A program made the translations under genes and the position numbers. From the NCBI RefSeq assembly GCF_000003855.2, contig NW_003101670.1, positions 396,841 through 460,840 of the forward strand: a stretch of 64,000 bases of DNA. The letters run 5' to 3'. Below are positions 36,422 to 50,704 of the stretch, one piece after another. The DNA is from Blastomyces gilchristii SLH14081 (taxonomy: Eukaryota > Ascomycota > Eurotiomycetes > Onygenales > Ajellomycetaceae). The notes under the pieces were generated by a model. That model was not told the origin of the DNA, did not search any database, and was given only the letters and a program-made list of their open reading frames with translations. The stretch's first letter is position 1; each line of letters starts with the position of its first letter.

Positions 36422-37960
36422 AGTTGCCACGCGGAGACGTGCTGTTTTGAGGTATTGATTGATCTATTTGGAGGCCTTTTCTTTTTCTTTTTCTTTTTAT
36501 CGTTTAAATTCTGGGAACAACTGCCGCAGAATATGTGAGTTTTGAATATTGCGTACTGAAATAGTAGCGTGATATTTCTAGTTCTAGCAAGCTCGTACAG
36601 AGTAGTTATAGATCGAAATAGATGTTTTGTTGGACCTGTTGCAGTTTTATTTGTGTTTGTCTCCTCGTCTTGATAAATAAATATGCTGTAGTTAATCATC
36701 CCATCCCCCCCACCAGTTGTTGCTGCGCAGGTGCGACTTTGGTAGAAACGAAAAAATGGAATCATCAACAAACCAAAATATTTACGGCGTACTTGACAGC
36801 TTGTAAACAGCAAACTCGAGACGAACCTGTTCATCAGGCGCTTTGGGGGAATAGCTCTGGACAGCCTAACATCTTACGCAGAGTTTTTGTGCTGGGTTGC
36901 GCTGTTCCCCTGCCACCGGGTTTATTTATTTAAATACCCAACCTCCTCAATTATTTCCTCGAAAATAGACCCAGGCGCAGCCATGAACCAGACTCCCTTT
37001 CAAAAAAGAAGCAGAAAATGAATACGGAGTATACTTTCTATTAATTAAGACTGATCATTAATAATTAGATACCAAAGTTATTTTTCTCTGCTTTCCCTCG
37101 CCCCGCGCACGCCTGGTTGCATCACTTCAACCATATCCTAACTTGTACCCCTCACCACAAACAGCCCCATACAGAGCAGAAACAGAGAGGAACAACATCA
37201 CTGCCTCTAGCGTGTCGAAACCGTTGACCCGGATTGAATAGTCCACTGCCCCCCCAAAGGGCCTTTTCGGTTCATTGAATATACTAGAACCTCTACATAC
37301 CCCCCGCGCCGCCTCATTAGCTCTGCTGGCCTGCTATCGTGGTCGATTCCGATTGCAACAAAAGCAACAGAGCATCGAGCTGCCGGTCCACATCACCAAG
37401 CGTCAGAAGCATTCATCACGCATCCATTCGCCGTTCGCCCAACGCTCTTCTGCGTTGCCTGCATCGAGTTTTAATTAAATAGGCCATTTTCTCCAGAGGC
37501 CACACGCACGGAGGCTTAGATTTTTCTCACCCCTCGCTTTTGGGCACTCTCTTGCTCGCATTCTCACATCTCTTCTCAGCGTCTTGTTATATTTATCGGG
37601 CGGGCTTCTCTATGTGCACATCGGTCTTCAGAGTCGACTGTTTAGGGGAATTCCCGCTCGAACTGATTAGCTGTGGAGTAGCCTAAATACCTTTTATAAT
37701 TCCGGGTTCATTCTTTTCGGCTTCTCGCACGCCTCCCGTTTCTCGACACTGCATGCTCCCGACATCTACAAGCTTTGTTCAAGAGGGGTAATAATATCTC
37801 TCTCCAAGTCGATTAAACAACCCGACCGTTTGCTGCTGGGTGGAATATCGCCTACGTCTCCAGTACATCTTAAGCTCCTCCTCCAATTTTCTAACGGTGG
37901 GAGCAATTGATATCCCTTCAAATACCAAGCGATCACACACTTCCCAACCCGATCCTCACC
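36422..37960. other. Intergenic region; long leader of the next gene
   Basis: No supported gene. One TACGGAGTA 9-mer at 37023-37031. The 600 nt before 37961 are C/T-rich, consistent with promoter and 5' UTR. Confidence 0.55.
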
Positions 37961-38774
37961 ATGTCAAGCTCGAGCTATACAGCGACAATGGTAATGCGAA
38001 AGTTCCACTGGCCAGATATACAACTGAACATATGGTTCTCTGTCGTGCTTGCCGGGTCAGCAACATGCCTGGGTATCTTCAGCTGGTTCATGACGGTGCA
38101 GACTCAAATGGAGCTCCCGACACCATGGTAAGTTTGGATAATGTTTTATTATATATACCATTAAAATCTCTCCTAAGGTCTTTTGTCCTCTCTTATCTCG
38201 CATTTTATACCTACCGCCTCCCGAAATATATGCAGACAAAATACCACCCCTGGTCCACAACATTGACAACGTAGCGCTAACATATAACAAACAGGGTTTT
38301 CCCATTCATGGTAGCCACCGCAGCGCTAACGTTGATATTCCTCTGCCTAATCGTGGTCCTCGCCCTACAACACTCCCTAATACCCGAAATGATAATTCTG
38401 GGCAGCTTCATCCTCTTCGTGCTCTGGTTCACGGGCCTAATCGGCACCGCCTTACAGCTGTACGGCAACCAGGCGAGCATCAATTCGAATTGTCAGAATT
38501 GGGTGACCGGCTACGAGTTCAAAGGCGCCAGTATCAATACGCTGGCGTGGTTGACGAATTTGAATATCTGTATGTTTTACTCAGGGGCTATATATATATT
38601 TCACCCTTTCTCTCCCTAGTCCCCTTATTTCTGGACGTGTTTCCTAACAAAAATGAATGTACAGGTAATTGCTGGAAAACCGCATTTGCATTCGAGGTAG
38701 TCATCGCTGTCTTCCTCGTCTGGATGCTTATCATGGCATTCCAGGTCCGGAAGCACACCGATCCTTACGATTGA
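37961..38774 (+). CDS. Four-helix membrane protein, MARVEL/tetraspan-like
   Basis: Three exons: 37961-38127, 38295-38569 and 38665-38774 (introns 167 and 95 nt). They total 552 nt, or 183 residues. The start MSSSSYTATMVMRKFHWPDIQLN is cytosolic-looking. Four hydrophobic segments follow at about 24-46, 60-80, 88-108 and 152-172. The loop between helices 3 and 4 carries a Cys (SNCQNW) and another Cys pair begins exon 3 (NICNCWK). The tail is short and charged (RKHTDPYD). Four evenly spaced helices and small size are the pattern of fungal MARVEL-domain proteins, which sit in plasma-membrane microdomains. The assignment is by architecture only. I chose this ATG because both introns then keep frame and a leader precedes it. 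Confidence 0.75.
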
Positions 38775-38958
38775 TTCCTCGACTGAGTGCCTTCATCACA
38801 CCGCTTTTGCATTTTCTTTTTTTCCCTTTCGCTGTTTTATGATTATGGGCCCCTTTTCCATCCTTGTTTATATATATGTGGCATATCACTCAGCATCTTG
38901 ATGTCCCACACATCATCTGGAGTTCATTTATTTATTTATATTTACATTTTTTTATGTT

Positions 38959-38992
38959 GAAATGGGAAATGGGAAATGGGAAATGGGAAATG
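38959..38992. repeat. GAAATGG heptamer tandem repeat (nearly five copies)
   Basis: Perfect tandem heptamer in the 3' flank of the four-helix protein gene. Confidence 0.8.
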
Positions 38993-39939
38993 AGAACAGA
39001 CTGGCTGGACTGGCAACAGTGTATATGGGAAATACCGGGAACGAAACAAAAGATGACTGATTGACGGAGCTGACTGACGGCACACATATATAGATTGTGC
39101 TCAGTTGACTTTTTTCTTTCTTTTTTTCCAAGTTGCACGGCGTTTAGGAATGGCAAGGAAGGAACATGATTGATTGTTTATGGCGTATTCATCCTGATCC
39201 CGGGAGGGAAATTTTTGGCAGGCATATATTCTTTTCCTATCTTTATTTTCCACTTCTTCCCATCTCTTACAAATTTTTCTGGTCTCCCTATTCGGGTAAA
39301 TAAAATATAGCCAATAACTATCCCTCTCCCAATTATCTAATTTTGGACACATATGTACCTGGCTATCATCGCCCTGACTCTGTGCCTCTTACCACAAGCC
39401 ACTGGATGGTTACCAACTCTGCAATATAATTGCTGGTTCAAGTGTTGGATTCATAGTGTGAGCGCAAGTCATTTTCCTGCTCGCAGATTTTCAGAACCGT
39501 TGTACACAGTACAGTACAATTAATAGTTACCTGGAAGGTGTGGTGTTGTTCCTGAGCCAGCTTAAAATGCCCCCAATCAGAGTCGCGCCAGCAGGGCGAG
39601 CTTCCAAGGTTGTTTGTTGAGCTCCTGTCAGCGTTTGTTGCGTTCGTATTGGGTGGCTAAAAAGAACAAGTCAAAACCTAAAATATAGAAGCCGAACCAC
39701 ACGATATTTTAAGTTGGGAAGACGGGAGCAATTGAATAAGATCCTTCAATAATAGAGACGATTTGTTTTCTAGAAGAAAGTCGAGTTGTAGTGGTTGAGC
39801 TTGATAGTAGTTGGCTGTACTGCGTAGATTGTCGCGGTTGGTGTGCGTGAAGTTTCTCCCGGTCATCCAGCCCAGGCAGCCCCGTTTGACGACCCAAAGT
39901 ACCCTGCAGTACTACGCCAGCGCGGGAGTGACCTCACAG

Positions 39940-40210
39940 GCTCCCTCACACCCAGCCCCGTTTCGCTTCCCCCAACCCTGGCACATTTCCCCATTACCTC
40001 ATCCGGATCTCATCCGCCGTCCATCCCCATCCATCATCATCCATCATCATCCGTTTCTCTCCACACCCAACCTCACAACCTCACATCCTCCTTCTTCCCT
40101 ATTCATTCCCCCATCTCCATCAACTCCCATCTCGTCTTCGTTCCTTTTCTTTTCCTTTTTCCTTCTCTTATTGTTTCTCTCTACATCTCTAATCGTTCGA
40201 ATCTCTCTTG
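39940..40210 (+). promoter_or_regulatory. Pyrimidine-rich promoter/leader tract of the aspartyl protease gene
   Basis: About 270 nt of near-continuous C/T ends 40 nt before the ATG at 40251. Such CT tracts mark the start-site region of many well-expressed filamentous fungal genes. Confidence 0.45.
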
Positions 40211-40250
40211 ATTTCCGTCCCTAAATTGCTCCACGGTCTGACCAGCCACC

Positions 40251-41710
<1,460 letters not shown>

Positions 41711-42432
41711 ATTTAGCCCACGCTGTCTATTTGGTTTTTGCTTGCGCCTTCTCCCAGTCTGTCGACGGATTGATTTCGTTGGCATTTAGCTAGAGCAGGA
41801 GGAATTTGTTAGGGGAGTAGGTAGCTAGTATGGTGGGAAGTAAGGACAATAATCAAATCATGCTAAGATGTACTGTTTTCGTTTTTCTCCTTCTTTCTTT
41901 TTTCCCTTTTGTTCGCATTTTCCCCTCTTCTGATCCCTGGTCTTTTCTTAATCAGTACGTCAATCTTTGTTTCTTTTCTTTTTTACTTTTTACTTTTTTT
42001 TTTCGTCTATTTACTTTCCTAGTTCTTTGCAAGGATGAACGGGAAATCTCATCTCCAGTGGTGTTTTTTCCGAATGTTTGCCGTTTGCAGCTATGGTATC
42101 CCTACATGTAGAAGGAGAAGTCCCTTGCTACTGTACTCTATATCTACCTATGTCTTAGTATATATATATATATATATATATGTATAACCAGCAGAATCCA
42201 GCTACGGGTCATTGTGACTGAAAATAGGTAATAGTCTTAAGTCATAAGAAAGTGAATTGCACATGAATTTATTTGAGATAATAAATAATATATGGTAGCA
42301 TGGACCAACAGTAGTATTATTATTATTAGATTGGTAGATACAGCTGATAACACCAAGCACGGAGTAGAGGTACGGTACTACTGCTTCCCAGGTACAACAC
42401 ACGGTTGAAAGGGTACCGGAATATAGAGAGGA

Positions 42433-42445
42433 GGGGGGGGGGGGG
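42433..42445. repeat. Poly(G) tract (13 nt)
   Basis: Uninterrupted G run in intergenic DNA, close to a CCATTCC tandem repeat. Confidence 0.85.
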
Positions 42446-42552
42446 AGTGGAGTGGAGGGACAGCCCAGCCCGCCCCACGGGCACGGGATCACGCTAGCCG
42501 GCACGCCAAGCAGCGGCTGGAGCGTTCTCCAGCGGCGTCCATAAAGCAAGCG

Positions 42553-42583
42553 CCATTCCCCATTCCCCATTCCCCATTCCCCC
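42553..42583. repeat. CCATTCC heptamer tandem repeat
   Basis: Four to five tandem copies. The reverse complement (GGAATGG) differs from the GAAATGG heptamer at 38959 by one base. Confidence 0.75.
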
Positions 42584-43448
42584 CGTCCGTCTTGTCGCCT
42601 CAAGCTTCCGCCCGCCGAACATACAGCGTAGTTACACAGTACAGAGTACTCCGTACTAAAGTTATATATCCCGATTCCAACCACTACCACTACCTTATCT
42701 CCCTCTCTATTCTCTATTCTCCATTGCCCCAGACCAGTCCCCTTCCAATTCACTCAATCCCCTCTTTTCATCAAGCAATAATATATAAGCTTCCAAGCTT
42801 CACCTTGACATCACTAGCAAATTCCGCCAAAACAACCCGCCCCGCCCGCCCGCCCCCAGCACAATCCTTTCTTCGCGATATCCTTCGTCGATTCCCTCGC
42901 GCGCCCGGCCCACCCGAGAATCAACAACAAAGCTACGAGAACATAAGCTGGACGGACATATTAATTATTACAATCGCAGAGCGGGCTACATAATAACCGA
43001 GAAATTTTTTTTTTTTTTTTTCATCTCCCCTCCTTCGCTACCTTCAACCCGCATCGAACATAACATATAATCGCAATTGGAGAACAAAAAACCACACTCC
43101 CCTCCTGCGTCATTCCGCGCGCGCTACCCTCCTCCTCCTCTCACGCAAAAATAGGACACAACAACAAACTCAAAACACACCAAACACCTCGATCCCAGCA
43201 CAGAGAGAGGCTACCCTACCCCTACGTTACACTCCGTCCATTAATATTATTATTCACCTAATACCAACCCTCCTCCCGATTATGGCCGCCTAAAAGCCCA
43301 GGCCCCGCGACAAAAACACAAACAAAAAAAAACAAACAAAAAACAAAAAAAAACAAAACATCGCAGAATATAAAAACAAAAATACATACACACACACCCC
43401 ACATCGATTCTTATCCTCCCCCTCCTCCTACCCCCCATCCACAAAGGA

Positions 43449-43919
43449 ATGCTTTTGCGACTATCCACCAGCCTCCACTACCCCATCACCGTCACCGAGC
43501 TGTTGAAGCGCCCTGGCGACACTATCCAGCAAGGCGAAACTATCTTCGCATACTACTACCGCACAACGGTGACGGAGGGTGACGGGTTGGGAAACAAGCA
43601 TGATGTGCTCAAGACTTTTCCGACGAGGTTTGAGTCAGCGGTCGATGGGGAATTGGTGGCTTGGAAGGTTAGAGAAGGTGCGGTGATTGAGGGGCCGTGA
43701 GTGTTTTCTTTTTCCCTTTCCTCTTTTTTTTTTTTTTTTCTTTTTAAGATTGATATTAAATTATTTGCGGGTAATGCTAATTTTGTATTTGTTTCTTTTG
43801 GGTAGGATTGATATTGCGGAGATCCATGAGCCGTGTTCACATGAGGTTCAGTTTGGGGGGATGTGTGCGAATTGTGGGAAGGATATGACTGAGTAAGGCC
43901 TTTTGTTTTATCACCTATT

Positions 43920-43964
<45 letters not shown>

Positions 43965-46476
43965 ATTTACCCTATATTTGTTTGACATGGTTTCTAATCT
44001 TTCCCCCTCAACTTATAGGTTTAACTATAACACCGAAGTTTTGGATTCATCTCGCGCCCCGATCCGTATGGTGCACGATAACTCTGCTTTAACAGTCAGC
44101 GAGAACGAAGCGACGCGCGTGGAAGAGGACGCGAAACGCCGCCTGCTCTCATCGAGGCGATTATCCCTCGTTGTCGACTTGGACCAGACCATCATTCACG
44201 CAACGGTAGATCCTACGGTGGCGGAGTGGCAACAAGACAAAGATAACCCGAATCATGAAGCGGTCAAGGACGTACGTGCTTTCCAACTTGTAGACGATGG
44301 ACCTGGCATGCGAGGTTGTTGGTACTACATCAAACTACGGCCCGGGCTAGAAGAGTTCCTACGGGAAATTTCCACATTGTTCGAACTACACATCTACACA
44401 ATGGGGACCCGCGCGTATGCGCAGCACATCGCCAATATCGTGGATCCAGACCGTAAGATTTTCGGAGACAGGATCCTTAGCCGCGACGAGAGCGGGAGTT
44501 TGACTGCCAAGAACCTTCAGCGCCTCTTTCCTGTGGATACGAAAATGGTTGTTATCATAGATGACAGGGGGGATGTGTGGAAGTGGACAGATAACTTGAT
44601 CAAAGTGCTACCTTACGACTTCTTCGTTGGTATTGGCGATATCAACTCTAGTTTCCTCCCGAAGAAACAGGAGTTCAAGGGTTTTCCACGGGGCGCTGCC
44701 AAGGCGAAACGGGAGGCTGATTCAAAGGAAGCTGAAGCGGCTGGGACGACTATCAATGGGTCCGGCGCAATGGATGTAGATGGGAAGACGGCTACGGAGG
44801 TATCAGCGTTGGAGCAACTGGTTACCATGGGCGGAGGCGATAATCCGGTGTTGCTCCAAGAACAGGCCAACGAACAGGAAGAGGCGATCGCACATCAAGT
44901 TGAAGAACGACCACTACTACAGAAGCAGAAGCAGCTCGATGCTGAAGATGAAGCGGCGGAGCTGATGGCAGCGGCTGAGAACGGGGATTCATCCAGTGAT
45001 GATTCTCACGACTCGTCACGGCACCGCCATCACCTGCTAGAAGACAACGACACTGAGCTGTATAAACTTGAAGAGCGGCTCAAAGCTGTTCACAAGGCGT
45101 TTTTCGACGAGTATGATAGGAGGCGAACTAGCTCGCTTGGAGGGAGAGTATCGGCACTAAGAGGTGAACGCGTCCCTACAAGAGATAGAGGAATAGATCT
45201 CCGTATCGTACCCGATATCAAAGTCATCATGCCGCAGATCAAGAGGCCTGTGCTCAACGCTGTGGTCCTGGTGTTTTCCGGGGTCCTACCTCTTGGTACC
45301 GACACGCAGAATGCCGATATCTCACTCTGGGCAAAAAGTTTCGGCGCCGCCATCTCTACCAAAATTAGCTCGAGAACTACCCATCTCGTTGCTGGCAGGA
45401 ACCGCACGGCGAAAGTCCGCGAAGCAACACGATATCCTAACATTAAGATCGTAACGGTGCAATGGCTCCTTGACTCGATAACGCAGTGGAAACGAGTAGA
45501 CGAGGAACCGTACCTCGTCCCCGTGCACCCGGAGGACAGGGGGGAATTGATCGGTGGCTCTGATAACGTCTCGCCAGCCGACGACTCCGCCAAGTCCAAT
45601 GGCAGTATCGATGATTACTCGTTCCTCTCCTCGTCGGAAGAGGATGACAGTATGGCTGACGATGACGATGACGATGGCGACGGCAATAGCACCATTGAGA
45701 CCGGCAGTGCGTCGAAATTGCGCCTACGGACCACCAATAATGACCTGCGCGATATTGATGAGGAGATCTTGCAGTCGGCCGGCCTCACGGAGCATTCCCT
45801 CATCGGCTACGATGCGGAGCAGCAGGCTGCCGTGCACGATGAGCTAAGGGCGTTTTTGGGGAGTGATAATGATGATAGTGAGAGTGATAGTGATTTGTCG
45901 CTCCAGTCGTCGTCGTCGTCGTTTAGCGCGCAGCAGCAGCAGCAGCAGCAGGGGGGGAAGAAACGGAAACGAGGTCCTGAGAGCGAGGGGAGTGGTGGGG
46001 AGTCGAGTGCGGGCGAAGGAGAAGGTGGGGATGGAGGTGAAAGAACTGCTGCCGCCGCTGCTGCAGGTGCAGGTGCACCGTCAGGGTCATCGCGCCTAGC
46101 GCAGAAGATCAAATTGTCCCACGAGAGGAATACGGGGTTGAAGAACGTGGCGACGATTCGATCAAGGGGTTCGTCTGAAGCACCCCCTACATCTGTGTCT
46201 GGTGCTGCTGATGCTGGTGCTGGTGCTGGTGCTGGTGCGACGCCTCCGCTACGTAACCACCCGCCAAACGCGGAGGATGATGACGATATTGGCGATGAGT
46301 CTGATACGACTGAGTATAATAATAATGAGGAGAACAACGATGTGGATCCTGAGGATGATGATGATGCGTTAGAGAGGGAGATGTTGGCGGCTTTTGAGGA
46401 TGGGGGGTGGGGGGAGGAGGAGGAGGAAGGGGTGGGAGAAGGCGAGGAGGAGGAAACAGTCGGCTCGGGTACCTGA
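43449..46476 (+). CDS. FCP1: RNA polymerase II CTD phosphatase FCP1
   Basis: Three exons: 43449-43696, 43806-43892 and 44019-46476 (introns 109 and 126 nt; the second contains a 41-T tract). They total 2793 nt, or 930 residues. The N-terminus has a biotinyl/lipoyl-like segment (PITVTELLKRPGDTIQQGE) and a Cys cluster CSHEVQFGGMCANCGKDM, both usual in FCP1. The catalytic DxDxT motif is VVDLDQTIIH (Asp165, Asp167), followed by LRPGLEEFL, YTMGTRAYA and a second acidic motif, IIDDRGDVW. A BRCT domain covers about 519-610 (SGVLPLG...HLVAGR...VQWLLDSI). The tail is highly acidic with Ser, Gly/Ala and Q7 repeats and ends in a Glu-rich TFIIF-binding-type region. It removes phosphate from Ser2/Ser5 of the Pol II heptads to recycle polymerase. 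Confidence 0.95.
43923..43963 (+). repeat. Poly(T) tract of 41 nt inside FCP1 intron 2
   Basis: Uninterrupted T run about 55 nt before the acceptor at 44018. Its length may be variable or uncertain in assembly. Confidence 0.85.
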
Positions 46477-46579
46477 ATTGTGTATCTATCACCTATCAAC
46501 CTTGATATCTAGCTACCAATCTGTCCAACAAACTTTATTAGCATAGCGAGGGCGTTTTGCTTTTGTTATTTTCCACTCT

Positions 46580-46615
46580 CCCCCCCCCCCCCCCCCGGGC
46601 CCCCCGGCGGGGCCC
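46580..46615. repeat. C17 tract with adjacent G/C block
   Basis: Seventeen Cs followed by alternating G and C runs, about 100 nt after the FCP1 stop. The minus strand could form G-rich secondary structure. Confidence 0.75.
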
Positions 46616-47426
46616 CTGGTTGTGAGATGAGACATATATAGGCAGCTATGTATGCAGCTATGTATGTATGTAGCCTGTCTTTGGCGGTGGGTTGGTTGGT
46701 TGGTTTTGCAATTTGCTTCAATTTTCTTTATAGCTTTTCGTCATTTCTTTTTCAAAATTCAGGTAGTACTCCGTTTATTTGGTTGGTTGGCCCTAATTCA
46801 TCCCCCGTCTCGGATTCAGTTTTGTCAGTCCCCCCTCTTGAATCTTGAATTTTTCTTGCCCTTCTTCTCCTTTTTCCATAGGTGTTTTTGATTTGTCGTC
46901 ATATTATATTCTCTGGGGCCATCTCTTTTCTTTCCCCCATTTCTTCTTCTTTTTCTTGTGTTTGTGTTAACATTTACGGAGTACATTGCATGCATGATGT
47001 ATATATGTAATGTATGTATTCGCCCATCTACCTCTTTTCTCTCAATTACTCCTCCTCTCTTCAATCTTCTTCCTTCTCATTTACCTTCTCTAGTTTTTTC
47101 CTCACATAGGTTCTGTTCTGTTCTATGCTATCTAACATATACGGAGAAAGGTTTTTGTTGTTCCAAGGTTATAGGTTTCATTTGTTTTTTTTTCTTCCAA
47201 GTAGGTAGTGGTAGGTTCATTTTATTCACTGATTCATTTATTCACTTTAAAAACTTCGTGAATGAGCTAGTTTAGCTTGCCTGTTTTATGTTAAACTGGA
47301 GCGTTAGAATTCCTGAGAGGTTTCGTTTTTACATCAAGACAGACTGTCTTGTCTCCTTAGGGAGTTGGAGATGCTGCAGTGTACAGTGGTCGAATTTTGC
47401 TGGTTACGTAGGTATAAGGTATGTGT

Positions 47427-47452
47427 GAGAGAGAGAGAGAGAGTGTGTGTGT
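47427..47452. repeat. (GA)n(GT)n compound microsatellite
   Basis: About eight GA followed by five GT units in the 3' flank of RPT3. Confidence 0.8.
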
Positions 47453-47839
47453 GCAAAGAAGCACTGGGCTGTTAGAAAATTGTCAGTATAGATTAGATTC
47501 TATTTATAAGTAGTTATGTGCATATCAGATATCATGTTTTCATTCCGCTTCTATTGGTGAGATAACAAGACAAAAAAGGGGGGGGAAAGGGCAACGGAGA
47601 CTTAGTGGGTTTGTTGTTGGTACAGCTTCTAACAGTTATGTGGGATTGATTATATTAAATTTGACAAAATTAGATGGCTTGTGTGGTGCAATTTCTTCTT
47701 CTTCGTCTTTTCCTTTCAGTACTTGCTTGCATGAAATGGGGTGGTAAAAGGAATTTTTTAAGAAAGTATACTGCATTTTCTAGCATGGGTAAGTAGCCCC
47801 CAACATACATAGCTCGTTTTTCCTTCCTCCCTTTTTGCT

Positions 47840-49439
47840 TTAGCGGTAGAAGTCGAACCTGGTGGTTAAAGTTAGCAACGGTAATGACATAGGAATGATT
47901 GATATGTAATGTATAAAAAGGAAAGAAAGAACGCACTTATCAGCATCCTGAGCTCCTTTCACTTGGCTCGAATAAGCGTCTTCCAAGTCTGACTGGATGA
48001 TATTATATCTGTTCTTGCGAACTGCCCGCAGACCAGCCTCCTGCATGATAGCCGCAATAACAGCGCCAGACAGTGGATCATTCCGAACAATCAACGAGTC
48101 CAGATCTACCTCCGGCGACAGAGACATTTTGGAGGCGATGGTGGTGAAGATCAATCGGCGCTCTCGTCGATCGCGGAGAGAGGGGAACTCAATCTTGCGA
48201 TCGAGACGGCCTGGCCGCAGCAGGGCAGGATCCAGCGTGTCAGCGCGGTTGGTGGCCATGATTACTTTTACGTTGCTTGTCTGATCGAAGCCGTCCATCT
48301 GGTTGAGCAGTTCTAGCAAGATCCGTTGAACCTCGCGATCAGCACCCGTTTGGGCGTCAAATCGTTTCGTGGCAATCGCGTCGATCTCGTCGATGAAGAT
48401 GATTGCCGGCGAATTTTCGCGGGCCATGCGGAAAACGTCGCGGACCATTCGAGGACCTTCGCCTAGGTACTTTTGGACGAACTCGGATCCGACAACTCGG
48501 ATGAAATTGGCCGTTGTGCTGTTGGCTACCGCCTTGACCAGCATGGTTTTACCAGTTCCGGGCGGTCCATATAGAAGCACACCGCGCGGAGGGTCGATTC
48601 CTACAGGAGTTATTTTGTTAGTTCATGAACATAGACGATACTGCCACATATTTTGATCGTACCAATTTGTTTATATAAATCGAAATGCGTTAGTGGTAGT
48701 TCGACGGCCTCTCTGATCTCCTGCTTCTGCATATCCAGTCCTCCGACGTCCGCATATGTCACATCTGGCTTTTCATCAACACCAAGCATAGCAATAGAAG
48801 AATCAGCTTCAGGCGGAAGTATGTCGACGAGGGAGTTGGAATGGCGATGTAGAGCGACGGAGGAGGAGGGTTTCAACAGTTCGCGGTCAAGCGTAGATAG
48901 GATGCGGACGACATAATTTGAGCCTGTTGACGATTGTACGATACCGGTACTATAACAAAGCGATAACCATCAGCATATCTAGAATATGACATGACAGAGA
49001 AAAACACTGGTTTGAAATCCTTACTTTTGGTCGATGGCCTCCATGAACTGGCCGATAACAAGAGGAACACTTTGTATGCGCTTAATTTCTTCCTGAGCTC
49101 GAACAAGCTCCCGCTTCAAACTCCTGTATAAACATTAGATAATAGAGTATGGCCCGGGGATTGTAGATATCATACCTTTGCTCATCCTTGATATATTCCT
49201 CCTGGAGATTTATGTACCTACGCAGCAAACGTCAGTCAGCAACCGATATGCCCAACGCCTAACGATAAAATCCCGACATACTCTAGATGCCGTTGTAGCC
49301 TCTTGAGGGTAGCATAGTCATCTCCGTCATCATTTCCAACCCCTTCCAGGGGGTCGATATTTGGGATCGCGTCTGCAGGTGTAGTCTTTTTGTATGGCGG
49401 CACCAGGGCCGCTGGGTTCTCAACCACGACGTCTCCCAT
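47840..49439 (-). CDS. RPT3: 26S proteasome regulatory particle AAA-ATPase RPT3
   Basis: Six exons: 49282-49439, 49176-49217, 49025-49123, 48663-48949, 47937-48600 and 47840-47858 (introns 64, 52, 75, 62 and 78 nt). They total 1269 nt, or 422 residues. Exons 2 and 6 are tiny (42 and 19 nt) yet required for frame. Coiled coil at about 40-85 ([19 protein letters not shown]...), then the OB domain. The AAA domain has Walker A GPPGTGKT at 207-214, Walker B IFIDEIDA near 263-270 and the second-region sequence [23 protein letters not shown] with the arginine fingers. The last residues FDFYR form the HbYX-type tail that docks into the 20S alpha ring, characteristic of RPT3. It unfolds substrates for the proteasome. 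Confidence 0.96.
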
Positions 49440-50065
49440 GGCTGCTGGATTTTTGATATAGACGATGCAGGAGAAAATTTAACGTCGAATAGCAGAAGTT
49501 TTATTGGAAAATGCTTCAGGTAAGAATCTCGTGCGGATGTGGACAATGGGGGGTATAAGAGGGCAGGACAGACAGTTGGAGGTTGGAGTTGTCATTGGGC
49601 TTGCTCCAGATGAAGGCGACACCGTGCCAAGATATATCACGTGGCAATATTACCTCGTCCAAGCTGTTTAACAAGCTTGCTGTGGGCTATTTTGATGTAC
49701 GTTATCATGTTGGTATTTCCAGTCCAATAGATAAATTTGATGGGATGCGTTAAATAATAGCCTGAATGCTTTCCGGAATATGATTGATCTTTCCGGAGCC
49801 TTCTGGTTTTCCTACTGGAATTGGCAGTATGAATCTATATCGTTCATTATCCACCGTGATATATGACGCTTGCTCAGCGCTGCGTTCAAGCTTAATGGCC
49901 TAACCAACCTCAGGATATATTTCCTATCCACCCATCTGTCCTTACATTACATAGAAGAATTAGCAGTACTTGTTGAAATAACTCGATTTTGACCATCAAT
50001 CCGAGTATCGTCAATCCGAGTATAAAAAACCAATCTTAAAACGCACCAGTCCCCCACCACATACA
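49440..50065. other. Divergent promoter between RPT3 and the sugar kinase gene
   Basis: 626 nt. Nothing coding was seen. Confidence 0.55.
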
Positions 50066-50671
50066 ATGAGCACTCTCGTAACAATCGGAGCCTGCTATCT
50101 TGATACAATTCTAACGTGAGAAATGTGTATACATATCGAGCGAGGCATGGATTCTAATACTAACCTTCCCCATATAGCGTTGACCACTACCCGGGAGAAG
50201 ACGAAAAGCTCCGTGCATCCCGCATCTCTCGACGACGGGGTGGAAACACTCTAAATACGCTCGAAGTTCTTCAACAGCTCCTTGGATGCAGGTTCGTCAA
50301 AAGCCACCACTACCACTACTACAGCAGGGGGTACTAATAAGGCCACCCATGGATTGCTGGATAGGCAGCAACTGAACACGATCTCCGCGCTGTATGCCAT
50401 CGCAGTGCTACCAGCAAAATCGTCACCGGCCACCAAGGAACTCGAAGCATCATTCGGTCCCAGCTGTCGTGTCGATCTCCAACACTGTATATACCGTGAG
50501 GAGTGCAGTGAGCCGGCCTCTAGTTATATCATTAAGAGTACCTCTACGGGTAGTAGGACTATTGTTAATTATAATGAGCTGCCGGAGATGATTTTGGCAG
50601 AGTTTGTGGAGATTGCGGGGAGGTTGTCGGCTGCTACTGTTGGTAGTCCTAGATGGTTTCACTTTGAGGTG

Positions 50672-50704
<33 letters not shown>

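Larger units (their letters stand above)
38775..40250. other. Intergenic region with heptamer repeat and C/T-rich PEP4 leader
   Basis: GAAATGG repeats lie at 38959-38992. From about 39940 to 40210 the plus strand is almost entirely pyrimidine (C/T tract, with a CATCATC run near 40030-40050), a typical promoter or leader feature of highly expressed fungal genes. The frames in this tract are Ser/Pro/Phe-rich chance frames. Confidence 0.6.
41711..43448. other. Intergenic region rich in simple repeats; FCP1 leader
   Basis: Contains (TA)11 at about 42159-42181, a 13-G run at 42433-42445, CCATTCC heptamers near 42553-42583, a TACTCCGTA copy at 42647-42655, and an A/C-rich leader (about 43290-43440) before the FCP1 ATG. 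Nothing in it reads as a gene. Confidence 0.6.
46477..47839. other. Intergenic region between convergent FCP1 and RPT3
   Basis: Contains C17 at 46580-46596 followed by alternating G/C blocks to 46615, TATG/TGTA repeats, T-rich sequence, one TACGGAGTA (46975-46983), and (GA)8(GT)5 at 47427-47452. No gene. Confidence 0.6.

Noticed and set aside
39811..40224. Frames of 137 and 122 codons before PEP4
   Set aside because: Translations of the pyrimidine-rich leader (Ser/Pro/Phe/Leu); they overlap each other in two frames.
45807..46499. 230-codon minus-strand frame opposite the FCP1 tail
   Set aside because: A Ser/Pro-rich mirror of the acidic, repeat-rich FCP1 C-terminus; no independent support.
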